The notes below the pieces were generated by a model that worked only from the letters and a program-made list of their open reading frames with translations, was not told the DNA's origin and ran no database searches. This document shows positions 33,918 to 43,362 of a DNA stretch of 64,000 bases, piece by piece. Position numbers and translations under genes: made by a program. Every line of letters starts with the position of its first letter. The first letter of the stretch is position 1. The DNA comes from Erysipelotrichaceae bacterium (GTDB lineage: Bacteria; Bacillota_I; Bacilli_A; Erysipelotrichales; Erysipelotrichaceae): assembly GCA_009773735.1 (NCBI GenBank), contig WSYG01000005.1, forward strand, positions 1 to 64,000, written 5' to 3'.

Positions 33918-34951
33918 AATTTCCCCTCTGTTTTTGCCCTTAACTGACCACAAGCGGCGTCAATGTCCGAACCGTGTTCCTGCCTCAAAGTACATTTTAC
34001 CCCAGATTTCATCAATTTGTCATAAAACTTCATGGCTTGAACAAATCCGACTTGTTTATAACCATGTTCATCGACCACATTATAGGGAATCAAATTGACA
34101 TAGGCGTTCATCCCTTTGATCAATTTAGATAATTGTTGGACGTGAATATCTTGATCATTGACGTCTTTTAATAAGATGTACTCAAAAGTCAAGCGGCGAT
34201 TATTTTCTTCACTATAAGCTTTTAAAGAAGCCATGAGGTCTTTTAAAGGATAGGCTTTATTGATTGGCATCAGTTGACTTCTTAGTTCATCATTAGGTGC
34301 ATGTAAAGATACAGCCAGGTTGAATTGGGTATGTTCTTTTGAGAACTGATTGATTTTAGGCACGATTCCGCATGTTGATACAGTAATGTGTCGAGCTCCG
34401 ATCGCCAAACCATTGTCGTGATTGATGGTTTTCATGAATCTCATCACATTGTCGTAGTTGTCGAAAGGTTCACCTGATCCCATGACCACCACATGCGATA
34501 CCCGTTCTTGAGTCGCATCGAGTTCATGTTGAATGGCCATGACTTGGGCAACCAATTCACCTGAACTTAAATCGCGATCTTTTTTAAGTAACCCGCTTGC
34601 ACAAAAGGTACAGCCCATATTACAGCCCACTTGAGATGTCACACAAACGGAGTTCCCGTAATCATAAACCATCAATACGGTTTCAACCAAAGATCCATCA
34701 AGTAACTTATAAAGACACTTTACAGTGCCATCTTTAGATTGTTGTCTTTTAACCAATTTTAAAGGATCAATGATGAACTGTTCTTTTAAAAGTGCGACCA
34801 AATCCTTAGAAAGATCACTCATTTGTTCAAAATCAAGGGCTCTTTTTTGATATAGCCACTGATATATTTGCTTGCTTCGATAAGATTTTAAACCTTGGTC
34901 TAGTACCCATTGGTTTATATCTTCATAACTTAAATCATAGATGAGTTTCAT
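33914..34951 (-). CDS. rlmN: 23S rRNA (A2503-C2)/tRNA (A37) methyltransferase RlmN
   Basis: Radical SAM enzyme that methylates A2503 of 23S rRNA. 345 residues; cluster motif CNMGCTFCASG, SAM-binding GSGEPFDNYDNV, and the C-terminal catalytic Cys region KCTLRQEHGSDIDAACGQL. No Shine-Dalgarno site precedes the ATG; an extended TGA-TAAAAT ends nine bases before it, so a second, leaderless transcript is possible besides readthrough from rsmB. Confidence 0.96.
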   Translation of the reverse strand: MKLIYDLSYEDINQWVLDQGLKSYRSKQIYQWLYQKRALDFEQMSDLSKDLVALLKEQFIIDPLKLVKRQQSKDGTVKCLYKLLDGSLVETVLMVYDYGNSVCVTSQVGCNMGCTFCASGLLKKDRDLSSGELVAQVMAIQHELDATQERVSHVVVMGSGEPFDNYDNVMRFMKTINHDNGLAIGARHITVSTCGIVPKINQFSKEHTQFNLAVSLHAPNDELRSQLMPINKAYPLKDLMASLKAYSEENNRRLTFEYILLKDVNDQDIHVQQLSKLIKGMNAYVNLIPYNVVDEHGYKQVGFVQAMKFYDKLMKSGVKCTLRQEHGSDIDAACGQLRAKTEGKL

Positions 34952-34973
34952 ATCAACAGTATTTTATCATACT

Positions 34974-36224
34974 TTATTTTAAGCGTTTCAGTTTAGCCAT
35001 ATAAAAACCATCAGAGTCACATTCATAAGGTAAGATCAATCGTTCATCGACAAGGACATAGTTGGGATGATGACTCAGGAAGTTGACGATTTGGAGCTCA
35101 TTTTCTTTTCGATTCAAAGTACAGGTAGAATACACCAAAGTCCCGTTTATTTTTGTTAAGTCGGCGACTGAATCCAATAATTGATATTGTAAGGAAATCA
35201 ATTCATCCAAAGTCTCTGGTTTTAAATGGATCTTGATGTCTGGTTTGTGACGCATTACACCTAAACCAGAACATGGAGCATCAATCAAGATCACATCAAA
35301 AGGTTGAGGTTTAGTATCTTTGAGTACTCTTCCATCAATACATAAGGTTATTAGATTGGTGACACCCAACAGTTGAGCTTGTTTTTCAACCAACTCTAAA
35401 CGTGAGGCATACAGATCACACGCTAAGATCGATCCTGTATTGTTCATCAAAGCTGCCATGGCCGTCGATTTAGAACCCGGAGCACTACAAAGATCCAATA
35501 CCCGATCATTGGGCCTTACACCACTAAAATGCGTCACCAACTGTGAAGACTCGTCTTGGATGACGATCTTGCCTTCTTTAAACCAATCTGTATTTAAAAG
35601 AGACAGTGTATCGCTTCTGATCGACAAAGGACTCAAGTAACCTCTTTGGATATTCTTATCTGTATAGATTTCTTTGGGATCGACTTTTAAGGTATTGATA
35701 CGAGCACATAGGGGTGCTTCTTGATTCAAAGATAATGCGATCTGATAGGCCTCATCTTGTCCATAATGTTTGATCCATAGTTTATAGATCCACAAAGGTA
35801 TCGATAAATTCAAGGCTTGGGTTTCAATTTCATCTTTTCCCACAAGTTCTTTTTGACCACGTAATGTAACTTTCCTTAATACCGCATTGACCATACCGGC
35901 TGAACTGATATGATCGACTTTTGCCAGTTCTACGCTTTCATCCACGATCGCATATTCTGGTAAACGATCGAAGTAAAACATTTGGATGATGGCCAAGTCT
36001 AAAATCAAAGCCACCTTCTCTTTGGGTTTATTCTCGACCAGATCGATCCATTGGGCACGAGCTGAAATTTGATGTCTTAAAGTGGTATACACCAAAGCAC
36101 TGATCAAATTTTTATCTTGGTCAGAGTAGTTTTGTAGACGTTGTTTTAAGGCAAGATTTGCAAATTGACCATTTAAAACGACATCACATAAGATCGCATG
36201 CGCTAAAGCTCTTGGGTTTTTCAT
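34974..36224 (-). CDS. rsmB: 16S rRNA (C967-C5) methyltransferase RsmB
   Basis: 416 residues. N-terminal NusB-like helical domain and C-terminal SAM methyltransferase domain with LCSAPGSKSTAMA (motif I), DAPCSGLGVMRHKPDIK (catalytic Cys) and YSTCTLNRKENE (second Cys). Overlaps priA by four bases. In many genomes fmt lies between priA and rsmB; here it is absent. Confidence 0.95.
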   Translation of the reverse strand: MKNPRALAHAILCDVVLNGQFANLALKQRLQNYSDQDKNLISALVYTTLRHQISARAQWIDLVENKPKEKVALILDLAIIQMFYFDRLPEYAIVDESVELAKVDHISSAGMVNAVLRKVTLRGQKELVGKDEIETQALNLSIPLWIYKLWIKHYGQDEAYQIALSLNQEAPLCARINTLKVDPKEIYTDKNIQRGYLSPLSIRSDTLSLLNTDWFKEGKIVIQDESSQLVTHFSGVRPNDRVLDLCSAPGSKSTAMAALMNNTGSILACDLYASRLELVEKQAQLLGVTNLITLCIDGRVLKDTKPQPFDVILIDAPCSGLGVMRHKPDIKIHLKPETLDELISLQYQLLDSVADLTKINGTLVYSTCTLNRKENELQIVNFLSHHPNYVLVDERLILPYECDSDGFYMAKLKRLK

Positions 36225-38365
36225 AGGACCGCCATTGGGTTAACATCCGCAACGACATCGGACTTCGTTGATTTTTGATTGATAACACTGCTTACTTTGT
36301 CTCTTAAGTGAGACAGATCCTTACCTTTTACGATCAAACGATATCGATAAATGTCTTTAAGTTTACCTAAATCAGAAGGTCCTAACACATCGATCTCCAT
36401 CTGTTTAAAAGCTTCATACATCGCAAAGGCTTCACTTTGAGCCACAATTTCTTCTTTGTGGGTCAAAGTGATGTAGATAAGATAGGTATAAGGAGGATTT
36501 TGACCAAGTTGACGATAACTCATTTCTTTATGGAAGAAAGCGGGATAGTCATGCTTAATGGCCAGTTTGATGGCGTAATGATCTTTGAGTGCACTTTGAA
36601 AGATAACCTCGCCTTGCAGATCACCACGTCCACTTCTTCCAGCCGCTTGAACCATCAAATCAAACGCATCTTCAACACTACGATAATCTGTTCTTAAAAG
36701 CGATTTATCGATGTCTAGAATCAAAGATAAGGTTACATTAGGAATATCCAAACCTTTTGCGATCATCTGGGTTCCACATAAGATATCGGCTTGATGATTT
36801 TGAAATGTATCCAGAATCTGTTCATGGGCATTCTTACGCGATGTAGAATCTGAATCCATGCGTAAAACTTTGGCACTTGGAAACAATCGTTGAAGTTCTC
36901 CTTCAACTCTTTGGGTCCCAATCCCGATCATCCGCAATTCATCATGGCCACAAACAGGACACACATGGATCAGTGGGGTCTGGTAATCACAACTGTGACA
37001 CTTTAATAGATGATTTTCTTTATGGACACTCAATAAACGATCACAGTGAGGACATGATACAGAACTGAAACATTGCAGACACTGATACACTGGGGCATAA
37101 CCTCGTCGATTTAAAAGAATGATGATTTGTTGATGATGATCGAGTCTATGTTGAATGGCTACAACAGCTTGCGAAGAAAAAATAGGATTAAAACGATAAT
37201 CAGGAGGAACTACAGTGACTGTAGGTAAGATCCCACTGATACGTTTAGGCAACTGGATCAATCCATATACCCCTTTTAAGGCTCTGGCGTAGGTCTCAAA
37301 GCTTGGTGTAGCTGATCCTAGTATGACTTTACATCCAAAGTGTTTGGCCCTATGGATCGCAATATCTCGGCTATGGTAACGTGGGGCAGATTCTTGTTTA
37401 TAAGAATGATCATGTTCTTCATCTAAGACAATGATGTCCAAACGATCAAAAGGTAACCAAACTGCAGATCGTGTTCCAACAACCACTAAACTTTCTTTTG
37501 ATAAAACACGTAAGTATTGTAGGTAACGTTCATGATCATTGAGATGAGAATGATAGACAATGACATCTTGACCAAAACGATCTTGGACACGTTTGATCAT
37601 GAGCGGTGTCAAAGCAATTTCAGGAACCAGAATTAAAGCTTGCTTACCAGATAACATCGCATCTTCAGCAAGCTTTAAATAGAGCTCTGTTTTCCCACTA
37701 CCCGTAGGGCCATATAAACATAGTACCGATTGAGGTGAGGTTTTAATGGCTTCATAGGCATTGTTTTGAGCATCACTTAACTCATAGGGGACGCTTATTT
37801 TCTCATAAGGTTTGGGTGAATAATTCATCTCACGATCATAGGTAGATAAGCAACCGTTTTTGATTAAAGTATCCAGTGGTGTTCCAAATTCTTTTTTAAG
37901 GGCTGTATATGGTTTATCCACGCTTCTTAATTCATCAAGGATGGCTTTTTGTCTGTCTGTTGTTTTGATGGGTTCGCTTTCAAAATGAACCATACGTTCT
38001 ACTCTAGCGATCTTTGCGGTAGAATTGGGTTTAAGCATCTTAGGCAACATGGTTTGATAACAGGACATGACACTGCTTAAGGTATCCAAAGCAACTTGTT
38101 CTCCCAACTGTAAAAGTTCGTCGTTGAGGATGGGTAACGGATCGATGATCTCAAGGATGGGTTTTAAGGTGATCTTTTGATCAAGATAACTCTTTTCGAT
38201 GTCTGAAGTATATTCTGTACAACTGACCACCATTGCGATACAGATTTGATTATGAAAGTTAACTTTGACACGAGTTCCTTTTAAGACAGGATGCATATGA
38301 AGATAGCTGAAACGGGTGTTCAGTTTAATGGTTTTGTGTTCTATGTAGACTTCAAGAATGGACAT
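36221..38365 (-). CDS. priA: primosomal replication restart helicase PriA
   Basis: 3'-to-5' helicase that reloads the replisome at stalled forks. 714 residues: N-terminal DNA-binding domain, Walker A YGPTGSGKTEL, Walker B VLDEEHDHSYKQ, helicase motif III LGSATPSFETY, a zinc-binding Cys array (CLQC, CPHCDRLL, CHSC, CPVCG) and the C-terminal GGTQ-like IGTQRVE and QAAGRSGRG. The ATG has no Shine-Dalgarno site; TATAAT ends six bases upstream. Confidence 0.96.
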   Translation of the reverse strand: MSILEVYIEHKTIKLNTRFSYLHMHPVLKGTRVKVNFHNQICIAMVVSCTEYTSDIEKSYLDQKITLKPILEIIDPLPILNDELLQLGEQVALDTLSSVMSCYQTMLPKMLKPNSTAKIARVERMVHFESEPIKTTDRQKAILDELRSVDKPYTALKKEFGTPLDTLIKNGCLSTYDREMNYSPKPYEKISVPYELSDAQNNAYEAIKTSPQSVLCLYGPTGSGKTELYLKLAEDAMLSGKQALILVPEIALTPLMIKRVQDRFGQDVIVYHSHLNDHERYLQYLRVLSKESLVVVGTRSAVWLPFDRLDIIVLDEEHDHSYKQESAPRYHSRDIAIHRAKHFGCKVILGSATPSFETYARALKGVYGLIQLPKRISGILPTVTVVPPDYRFNPIFSSQAVVAIQHRLDHHQQIIILLNRRGYAPVYQCLQCFSSVSCPHCDRLLSVHKENHLLKCHSCDYQTPLIHVCPVCGHDELRMIGIGTQRVEGELQRLFPSAKVLRMDSDSTSRKNAHEQILDTFQNHQADILCGTQMIAKGLDIPNVTLSLILDIDKSLLRTDYRSVEDAFDLMVQAAGRSGRGDLQGEVIFQSALKDHYAIKLAIKHDYPAFFHKEMSYRQLGQNPPYTYLIYITLTHKEEIVAQSEAFAMYEAFKQMEIDVLGPSDLGKLKDIYRYRLIVKGKDLSHLRDKVSSVINQKSTKSDVVADVNPMAVL

Positions 38366-38371
38366 ACATCC

Positions 38372-38380
38372 ATTATAACA
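38372..38380 (-). promoter_or_regulatory. extended -10 promoter of the priA operon, 6 nt from the ATG
   Basis: Minus strand TGT-TATAAT (38380 to 38372), six bases GGATGT, then ATG at 38365. Confidence 0.6.
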
Positions 38381-38442
38381 AACCTCAAGGCAAACAAGAA
38401 ATAAGCCGCGATATTATGAAAACAATCAGACTGGGAAACATT

Positions 38443-38775
38443 ATGACACAACAGATTGAAGACCATAGAATCATCGCCGATAAGTTCATTGAAGAGAAAG
38501 ATTGGCTTACTTTTTGGCGTTTCAGTATGCATTGGGGAAAACACAATACAATCATCAGTCGATTGTTTATGATTTTTTGGACACTAATCGGTCCTTCGCT
38601 TTTGATCAATGATTTATATTATTTTAAATTAAAATATGGACCTTATTTGTATTTGATGGATATCTTTGATTGGTTGATGACGATGGTTCCTTTGGCTTTT
38701 GCAGTGCTTTATTTCTATAATAGGAATAAAGCACACAAACGTTCATTTCGTAAAGCAAGACCACCAAAAAGCTGA
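38443..38775 (+). CDS. hypothetical two-helix membrane protein (110 aa)
   Basis: Not recognised. The ATG at 38443 (weak CTGGGAAA upstream) is preferred; a second in-frame ATG at 38416 lies within the likely -10 region TATTAT. Two hydrophobic helices (about 39-58 and 80-97) separate a polar N-terminus with Trp/His residues from a basic tail ending KARPPKS. It is divergent from priA and convergent with gmk. Confidence 0.65.
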   Translation: MTQQIEDHRIIADKFIEEKDWLTFWRFSMHWGKHNTIISRLFMIFWTLIGPSLLINDLYYFKLKYGPYLYLMDIFDWLMTMVPLAFAVLYFYNRNKAHKRSFRKARPPKS

Positions 38776-38800
38776 CTTCAATGATTGAAGTCAGCTTTTT
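38766..38800. terminator. strong bidirectional terminator
   Basis: A 16-base perfect stem AAAAAGCTGACTTCAA / TTGAAGTCAGCTTTTT around TGA, serving both the 38443 gene and convergent gmk. Confidence 0.9.
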
Positions 38801-38815
38801 TATTTCAAATAAAAA

Positions 38816-39379
38816 TTATTCCATGTGTCTTTTTATAATAAGGCTGATGATCTGAGCCGCTAAATGCGGATCATCATTACATACAATAAATTTATACGAA
38901 CCCAATCTTTCCATCTCTTTACTGGCTTTAGCCAAGCGTAACTGAACGATTTCTTCAGTTTCACTGCGACGGCCACGGATTCTTTTTTCAAGTTCTTCGA
39001 TGGATGGTGGAACGATAAAGATGGTCAAAGCATCGTGAACCTTGGATATGACTTGATTGGCTCCTTCAACTTCGATTTCCAGCAAGACATTCTTGCCTTG
39101 TTTACGCAGATCATCCACATACTTTTTAGGTGTTCCATAATAATTCCCTACAAATTCAGCGTGTTCAAGCAGTTCATTGTTGGCGATTGCTTTTTCAAAA
39201 GTCGGTCGATCAACAAAGAAATACTCGACCCCATTGGTTTCATTGTCGCGTCTTTGACGAGTCGTCATGGACACACTGTATGCAATGTTGAGTTCTGGTA
39301 ATTTACAAAACAATTCACGCACGGTGCCCTTGCCTACGCCACTGGGTCCGCTTAGTATGATCAGTAGTCCTTTTTTCAT
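38816..39379 (-). CDS. gmk: guanylate kinase
   Basis: Phosphorylates GMP to GDP. 187 residues with P-loop LSGPSGVGKGT (8-18), SVSMTTRQRRDNETNGVEYFF and the GMP-binding LLEHAEFVGNYYGTP. AGAGGGA precedes the ATG. rpoZ, often next to gmk, is not present. Confidence 0.96.
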   Translation of the reverse strand: MKKGLLIILSGPSGVGKGTVRELFCKLPELNIAYSVSMTTRQRRDNETNGVEYFFVDRPTFEKAIANNELLEHAEFVGNYYGTPKKYVDDLRKQGKNVLLEIEVEGANQVISKVHDALTIFIVPPSIEELEKRIRGRRSETEEIVQLRLAKASKEMERLGSYKFIVCNDDPHLAAQIISLIIKRHME

Positions 39380-39433
39380 GATGTCCCTCTATTTCATAAA
39401 ATCATACCTATCCTGAGCTCATAAGTCAAGTTA

Positions 39434-39442
39434 TGCTATAAT
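39434..39442 (+). promoter_or_regulatory. extended -10 promoter of rqcH
   Basis: TGC-TATAAT (39434-39442), ten bases before the ATG at 39453, with no Shine-Dalgarno site between. Confidence 0.5.
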
Positions 39443-39452
39443 CTTTTTAGTT

Positions 39453-41081
39453 ATGGCCATCGATGGAATCGTATTAAACAAGATAAGCACCGAGCTTTCT
39501 AGCCTGTGTCCTTTCAAAATCAATAAAATCAATCACTTATCCGATAGTGAGGTTTTATTGACCTGTAAATCAGCTCGAATGAAATTTCAGCTCTTGATCT
39601 CTTGTCATTCGGTTTTCAATCGACTTCAGATCACAGCTCATGAGTATCGCTTACCTTCTGAACCGACAGCTTTCGTGATGCTGTTAAGAAAACATATTGA
39701 AGATGCGACCGTTGTTAAGATCACACAACTGGGTTTGGATCGAGTGGTCCAATTTGATCTGAGACTTAGAAATGATCTGGGTGATTCCATCATCATGACT
39801 TTATATATCGAACTGATGGGTAAATATGCCAATGTGATTTTAGTGGATGCCAACAACAGAATCGTCGATGCCTTAAAGCGAATCCCGCCTTTTGAAAACA
39901 ATCGTAGAACGATTACCCCAACTGCAATGTATGTTCCCATTGAGGCTCACGATAAGAAAGATCCATTCAGCGTTTTTCTAATTGATCCGCATCTTCCAAT
40001 CGCATCTCAGTTTCATGGTTTTTCACCACTGTTAGGCAGAGAGATCGAACATCGTTTGCTTCATCAGAATTTTGAATCCATCATCAGTGAAATCAAAGAG
40101 TCTCAGCAACTCTATATCTATGACCGTGATTTCCACATCATTGAATTGACCCATTTGAATCTAAACGCAAAAGTCATGGATCTGATGGAAGGATTAGACG
40201 AAGTCCATCATCGTAAAGAAGAAAATGAACGCATCAAACAACACACTGGAGATTTGATTCGCTTTATCACCAAAGAAATCAAAAAGAATGAATCCAAACT
40301 GATCAAACTTCAAGAGTCATTAAGTGAAGCTTTTGATTGTGATAAATATAGAGTCTTAGGTGATCATCTTTTAGCGTATGGCCATCAAGTCACCAAAGGC
40401 ATGAAACAAATCGAAGTTCTAAACTTTGAAACCAATGAACCTTTATTGATTCCACTGGATGAGAAACAAGATCTAAAAGGCAATGTTCGTAAACTCTTTC
40501 AAAAATATACCAAAGGTAAAAAAGGTCAGGAACATATCGCCCATCAAATTGAACTGACTGAAAATGAGATCGAGTACTTTAAGATCTTATTTGATCAGAT
40601 CTCGTATGCCAGTTTACCTGATGCATTGGAAATCAGACAAGAACTGAGTGAAAAAGGTTATCTTAAAGCCATCACCGATAAACGGCGTAAGAAGATGACT
40701 CCTGCCTATCAGCATTTGACATTAGACAATGGAATCCAAATCTATTATGGAAAAAACAACATACAAAACGATCTGATTACCTTTAAATTAGCCAAACGCA
40801 ATGATACTTTCTGTCATGTGAAAGATTACCATGGAGCACATGTCATTATTCAACATGATTCCCCTGATGAAATAACCTTAAGATCTGCAGCTCAAATTGC
40901 CCTGTATTACTCCAAAGCACGTCATTCATCAACCGTTGGGGTCAACTATTGCCCAATCCATCAAGTTAAAAAAATACCTTCTGGGAATCTTGGGTTGGTC
41001 TCACTGGGTCATTATAAAACCATCTACATCGATCCAAATGAGGACTTACTTAAAAAATTATTGGGTGATAAATATCTGTAA
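39453..41081 (+). CDS. rqcH: ribosome quality control protein RqcH (NFACT family)
   Basis: Binds stalled 50S-peptidyl-tRNA complexes and helps add C-terminal alanine tails for degradation. 542 residues: NFACT-N domain starting MAIDGIVLNKI, the DR pair in LGLDRVVQF (D96-R97) needed for function in Bacillus, a central coiled coil (about 240-385), and NFACT-R with YYGKNNIQNDLITFKLA and VIIQHDSPDEITLRSAAQIALYYSKAR. Older annotations call it a fibronectin-binding protein. Start probably leaderless. Confidence 0.93.
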   Translation: MAIDGIVLNKISTELSSLCPFKINKINHLSDSEVLLTCKSARMKFQLLISCHSVFNRLQITAHEYRLPSEPTAFVMLLRKHIEDATVVKITQLGLDRVVQFDLRLRNDLGDSIIMTLYIELMGKYANVILVDANNRIVDALKRIPPFENNRRTITPTAMYVPIEAHDKKDPFSVFLIDPHLPIASQFHGFSPLLGREIEHRLLHQNFESIISEIKESQQLYIYDRDFHIIELTHLNLNAKVMDLMEGLDEVHHRKEENERIKQHTGDLIRFITKEIKKNESKLIKLQESLSEAFDCDKYRVLGDHLLAYGHQVTKGMKQIEVLNFETNEPLLIPLDEKQDLKGNVRKLFQKYTKGKKGQEHIAHQIELTENEIEYFKILFDQISYASLPDALEIRQELSEKGYLKAITDKRRKKMTPAYQHLTLDNGIQIYYGKNNIQNDLITFKLAKRNDTFCHVKDYHGAHVIIQHDSPDEITLRSAAQIALYYSKARHSSTVGVNYCPIHQVKKIPSGNLGLVSLGHYKTIYIDPNEDLLKKLLGDKYL

Positions 41082-41083
41082 TA

Positions 41084-41113
41084 AAACTGAACGATGAATT
41101 TCGTTCAGTTTTT
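41084..41113 (+). terminator. rqcH terminator
   Basis: AAACTGAACGA / TCGTTCAGTTT with a five-base loop and T-run. Confidence 0.85.
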
Positions 41114-41227
41114 AGTTGTTTGAAATAACCATTTATAATCATCACAGACCTCAAAGTCACCCTCAGTTCACAGGTTTATGTAAAAGAAAACATGGTATCA
41201 TTATAGTGTCAGTTAAAGGAGTGCACA

Positions 41228-42604
41228 ATGAAAATTAGTATAAATATGCTTTCAAACGCAGAATCTGTAGAAGGCCAAGGTGTCGGTAGTGCTTATGCTG
41301 AAATGGTCGCATTACTTATCGAAGGAACTAAAGATTTATTCGATATCACCATAAATGGACCTGGTGATTATGACATCAATCACATTCATACGATTGAACC
41401 CATACATTTCATAAAATTAAAAAGCTACAAAGGCGTTAATGTCATGGCCGTTCATTTTCTACCAGATACACTTGAAGGTTCCATCAATTTACCTCAAGTG
41501 GCTTTCTCAGCTTTAAAGTTTTATGTCACGACATTCTATAAAGGTGCTGATTATCTGATCGTCGTTAACCCAACCTTTAAAAAAGAATTGGTTAACTTTG
41601 GTATTGAGCCCGATAAAATCCATTACATCCCAAACTATGTATCCAAAGAACATTTCTATACCTATGATGCAGAAAAACGCGCTGGTCTAAGAGCCAATAT
41701 TGGGATTAAACCAGAAGATTTTGTTGTTATCGGCGTTGGTCAAGTCCAGCATCGTAAAGGTGTCCTTGACTTTATCGAAGTGGCAAAGCAATGTCCTGAC
41801 ATTCAGTTTATCTGGTGTGGCGGGTTCTCTTTTGGGATGATTACCGATGGTTATTTTGAACTCAAAGAAATTGTTGAAAATCCTCCAAAAAACGTGAAGT
41901 TCTTAGGCATCATCCCGCGTGAACAAATGAATGATATGTATAACATCAGTGATGTGTTGTTTATGCCTTCTTATAATGAATTGTTCCCCATGTCCATCTT
42001 AGAAGCCTGCAACCTCAGAAAACCAATTCTACTTCGTAACCTCGATTTATATAAAGACATTTTATTTGATCATTGTGTCAGAGGAGAAAACAATCAAGAT
42101 TTCACAGACCTACTTCATAAGCTAAAAAACGATCCAGATTTTTACAAAACTGCTGAAGGCTATAGTGATTTTGTGGCTCAATACTACTCTAAAGAACATG
42201 TGCTAAGTCAATGGGTCGAGTTCTATAAAAATATTTATCATGCATCCAACATTCAAGATGAAATCATCAAGATCACGTTCGATGATTTCAATAAGATAAT
42301 TAATGGTAAGAAACGTATGTTGATCATTGATGATTATTATGAAGCTGATGATCTACACTCAGACATGGTCAATATTACCTTAAGTGTCAATAATGATCAG
42401 GATTTTGCGGTTGAAGTCAAAGCAGTCAACATCCGAACCTATGAAGATTTGGATTCAGAAACTGCATTAGAACTCATCCTTCAAAATCAACCAAAGTTGT
42501 CTCTATCCGCTAAAGAAATCTATAAGTACAGTAAAAAAGAAACATTGATGATCATGGAATTTGAAGTGATTAAAGACATCAGTCTATTCTCACAAGGTAA
42601 ATAA
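41228..42604 (+). CDS. family 4 glycosyltransferase, probably glycolipid-forming
   Basis: 458 residues, GT-B fold. The N-terminal half binds acceptor; the C-terminal half has VIGVGQVQHRKGVLDFIEVA and the donor-binding stretch MPSYNELFPMSILEACNLRKP with the EX7E-type acidic residues. The overall pattern (FYKGADYLIVVNPTFKKEL, IPNYVS, VRGENN) resembles LafB-type enzymes that add a sugar to glycosyl-diacylglycerol for lipoteichoic acid anchors. About 100 residues at the C-terminus are not part of the core fold. Acceptor and sugar are uncertain. AAAGGAG precedes the ATG. Confidence 0.8.
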   Translation: MKISINMLSNAESVEGQGVGSAYAEMVALLIEGTKDLFDITINGPGDYDINHIHTIEPIHFIKLKSYKGVNVMAVHFLPDTLEGSINLPQVAFSALKFYVTTFYKGADYLIVVNPTFKKELVNFGIEPDKIHYIPNYVSKEHFYTYDAEKRAGLRANIGIKPEDFVVIGVGQVQHRKGVLDFIEVAKQCPDIQFIWCGGFSFGMITDGYFELKEIVENPPKNVKFLGIIPREQMNDMYNISDVLFMPSYNELFPMSILEACNLRKPILLRNLDLYKDILFDHCVRGENNQDFTDLLHKLKNDPDFYKTAEGYSDFVAQYYSKEHVLSQWVEFYKNIYHASNIQDEIIKITFDDFNKIINGKKRMLIIDDYYEADDLHSDMVNITLSVNNDQDFAVEVKAVNIRTYEDLDSETALELILQNQPKLSLSAKEIYKYSKKETLMIMEFEVIKDISLFSQGK

Positions 42605-42609
42605 CATAA

Positions 42610-42662
42610 AAAAGCACGTCTCAATCCATGGTTACTATTACCGGACAGAATGACGTGCTTTT
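42610..42662. terminator. bidirectional terminator with a long loop
   Basis: AAAAGCACGTC (42610-42620) pairs with GACGTGCTTTT (42652-42662) across a 31-base loop; T-rich on both sides. Confidence 0.75.
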
Positions 42663-42678
42663 TACATCCTTGGTTTGT

Positions 42679-43362
42679 TTATAGTATCGCTGCTCGTGCT
42701 TCTTTGACACGACCTTTGTAATCTGGACAATATGCCCTAACAAGCGCATAAAAGACCTTTGAATGATTCATATGAGTCAAATGTGCCAACTCATGGATAC
42801 ATACATATTGAATATAAGGCACTGAATATTCGATTAAACTGGAAGATAAGGTAATCTTTCTTTTACTGTTGCATCGTCCATGAGAGGTCTTGAGCTTTCG
42901 AATGTGAAATGAGCTAGGCCATTGATTCATCTCTTTACAGGATGATTCAAATATTAATCGTATAAGTTTTTCACTGTAATCTTTTTTAAACTTAGCCAGA
43001 CTTTTCTCAATTGTCATTTTTGAACTATGAATGATCAACAATTGATCTTGATAGATTTCATATCGAAATGTTGGTCCAATTTGATCAATAATCTGAATCT
43101 TGCGGCCACGAAGTTTCAGTTCATTTTCCTTTAAAAGATGACTATTACTGATCACCTGATGTTTTAAGATCCATGTGGATTTGGTTAAAAGAGCTTGCTT
43201 GATGTCTGAGATTCTAGAAGCGTTGGGTGCAGAAACATTCAATACACCATAAATAAAACGAAAACTAATATGACGTTTTCGTTTGAAATGAATATGAATC
43301 GGAATCGTGACATTATTTAGAATCAAACTGTCATCAATGTCTGCTTTATTCGTCGTTTTCAT
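42679..43362 (-). CDS. YgjP-like metallopeptidase domain protein (DUF45)
   Basis: 227 residues. The C-terminal domain has the zinc site HELAHLTHMNHSKVF and SHGRCNSKRKITLSSSLI, typical of YgjP/WSS1-like proteins. The zinc ligands (two His, Glu, later His) are intact. Substrate not known. It overlaps the end of the membrane protein gene before it by 17 bases. Confidence 0.85.
   Translation of the reverse strand: MKTTNKADIDDSLILNNVTIPIHIHFKRKRHISFRFIYGVLNVSAPNASRISDIKQALLTKSTWILKHQVISNSHLLKENELKLRGRKIQIIDQIGPTFRYEIYQDQLLIIHSSKMTIEKSLAKFKKDYSEKLIRLIFESSCKEMNQWPSSFHIRKLKTSHGRCNSKRKITLSSSLIEYSVPYIQYVCIHELAHLTHMNHSKVFYALVRAYCPDYKGRVKEARAAIL

Noticed and set aside
42621-42651. A riboswitch-like or aptamer loop in the 42610-42662 hairpin
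   Set aside because: It lies at the 3' ends of two convergent genes, where a terminator is expected, and the loop shows only a short CCATGG palindrome.
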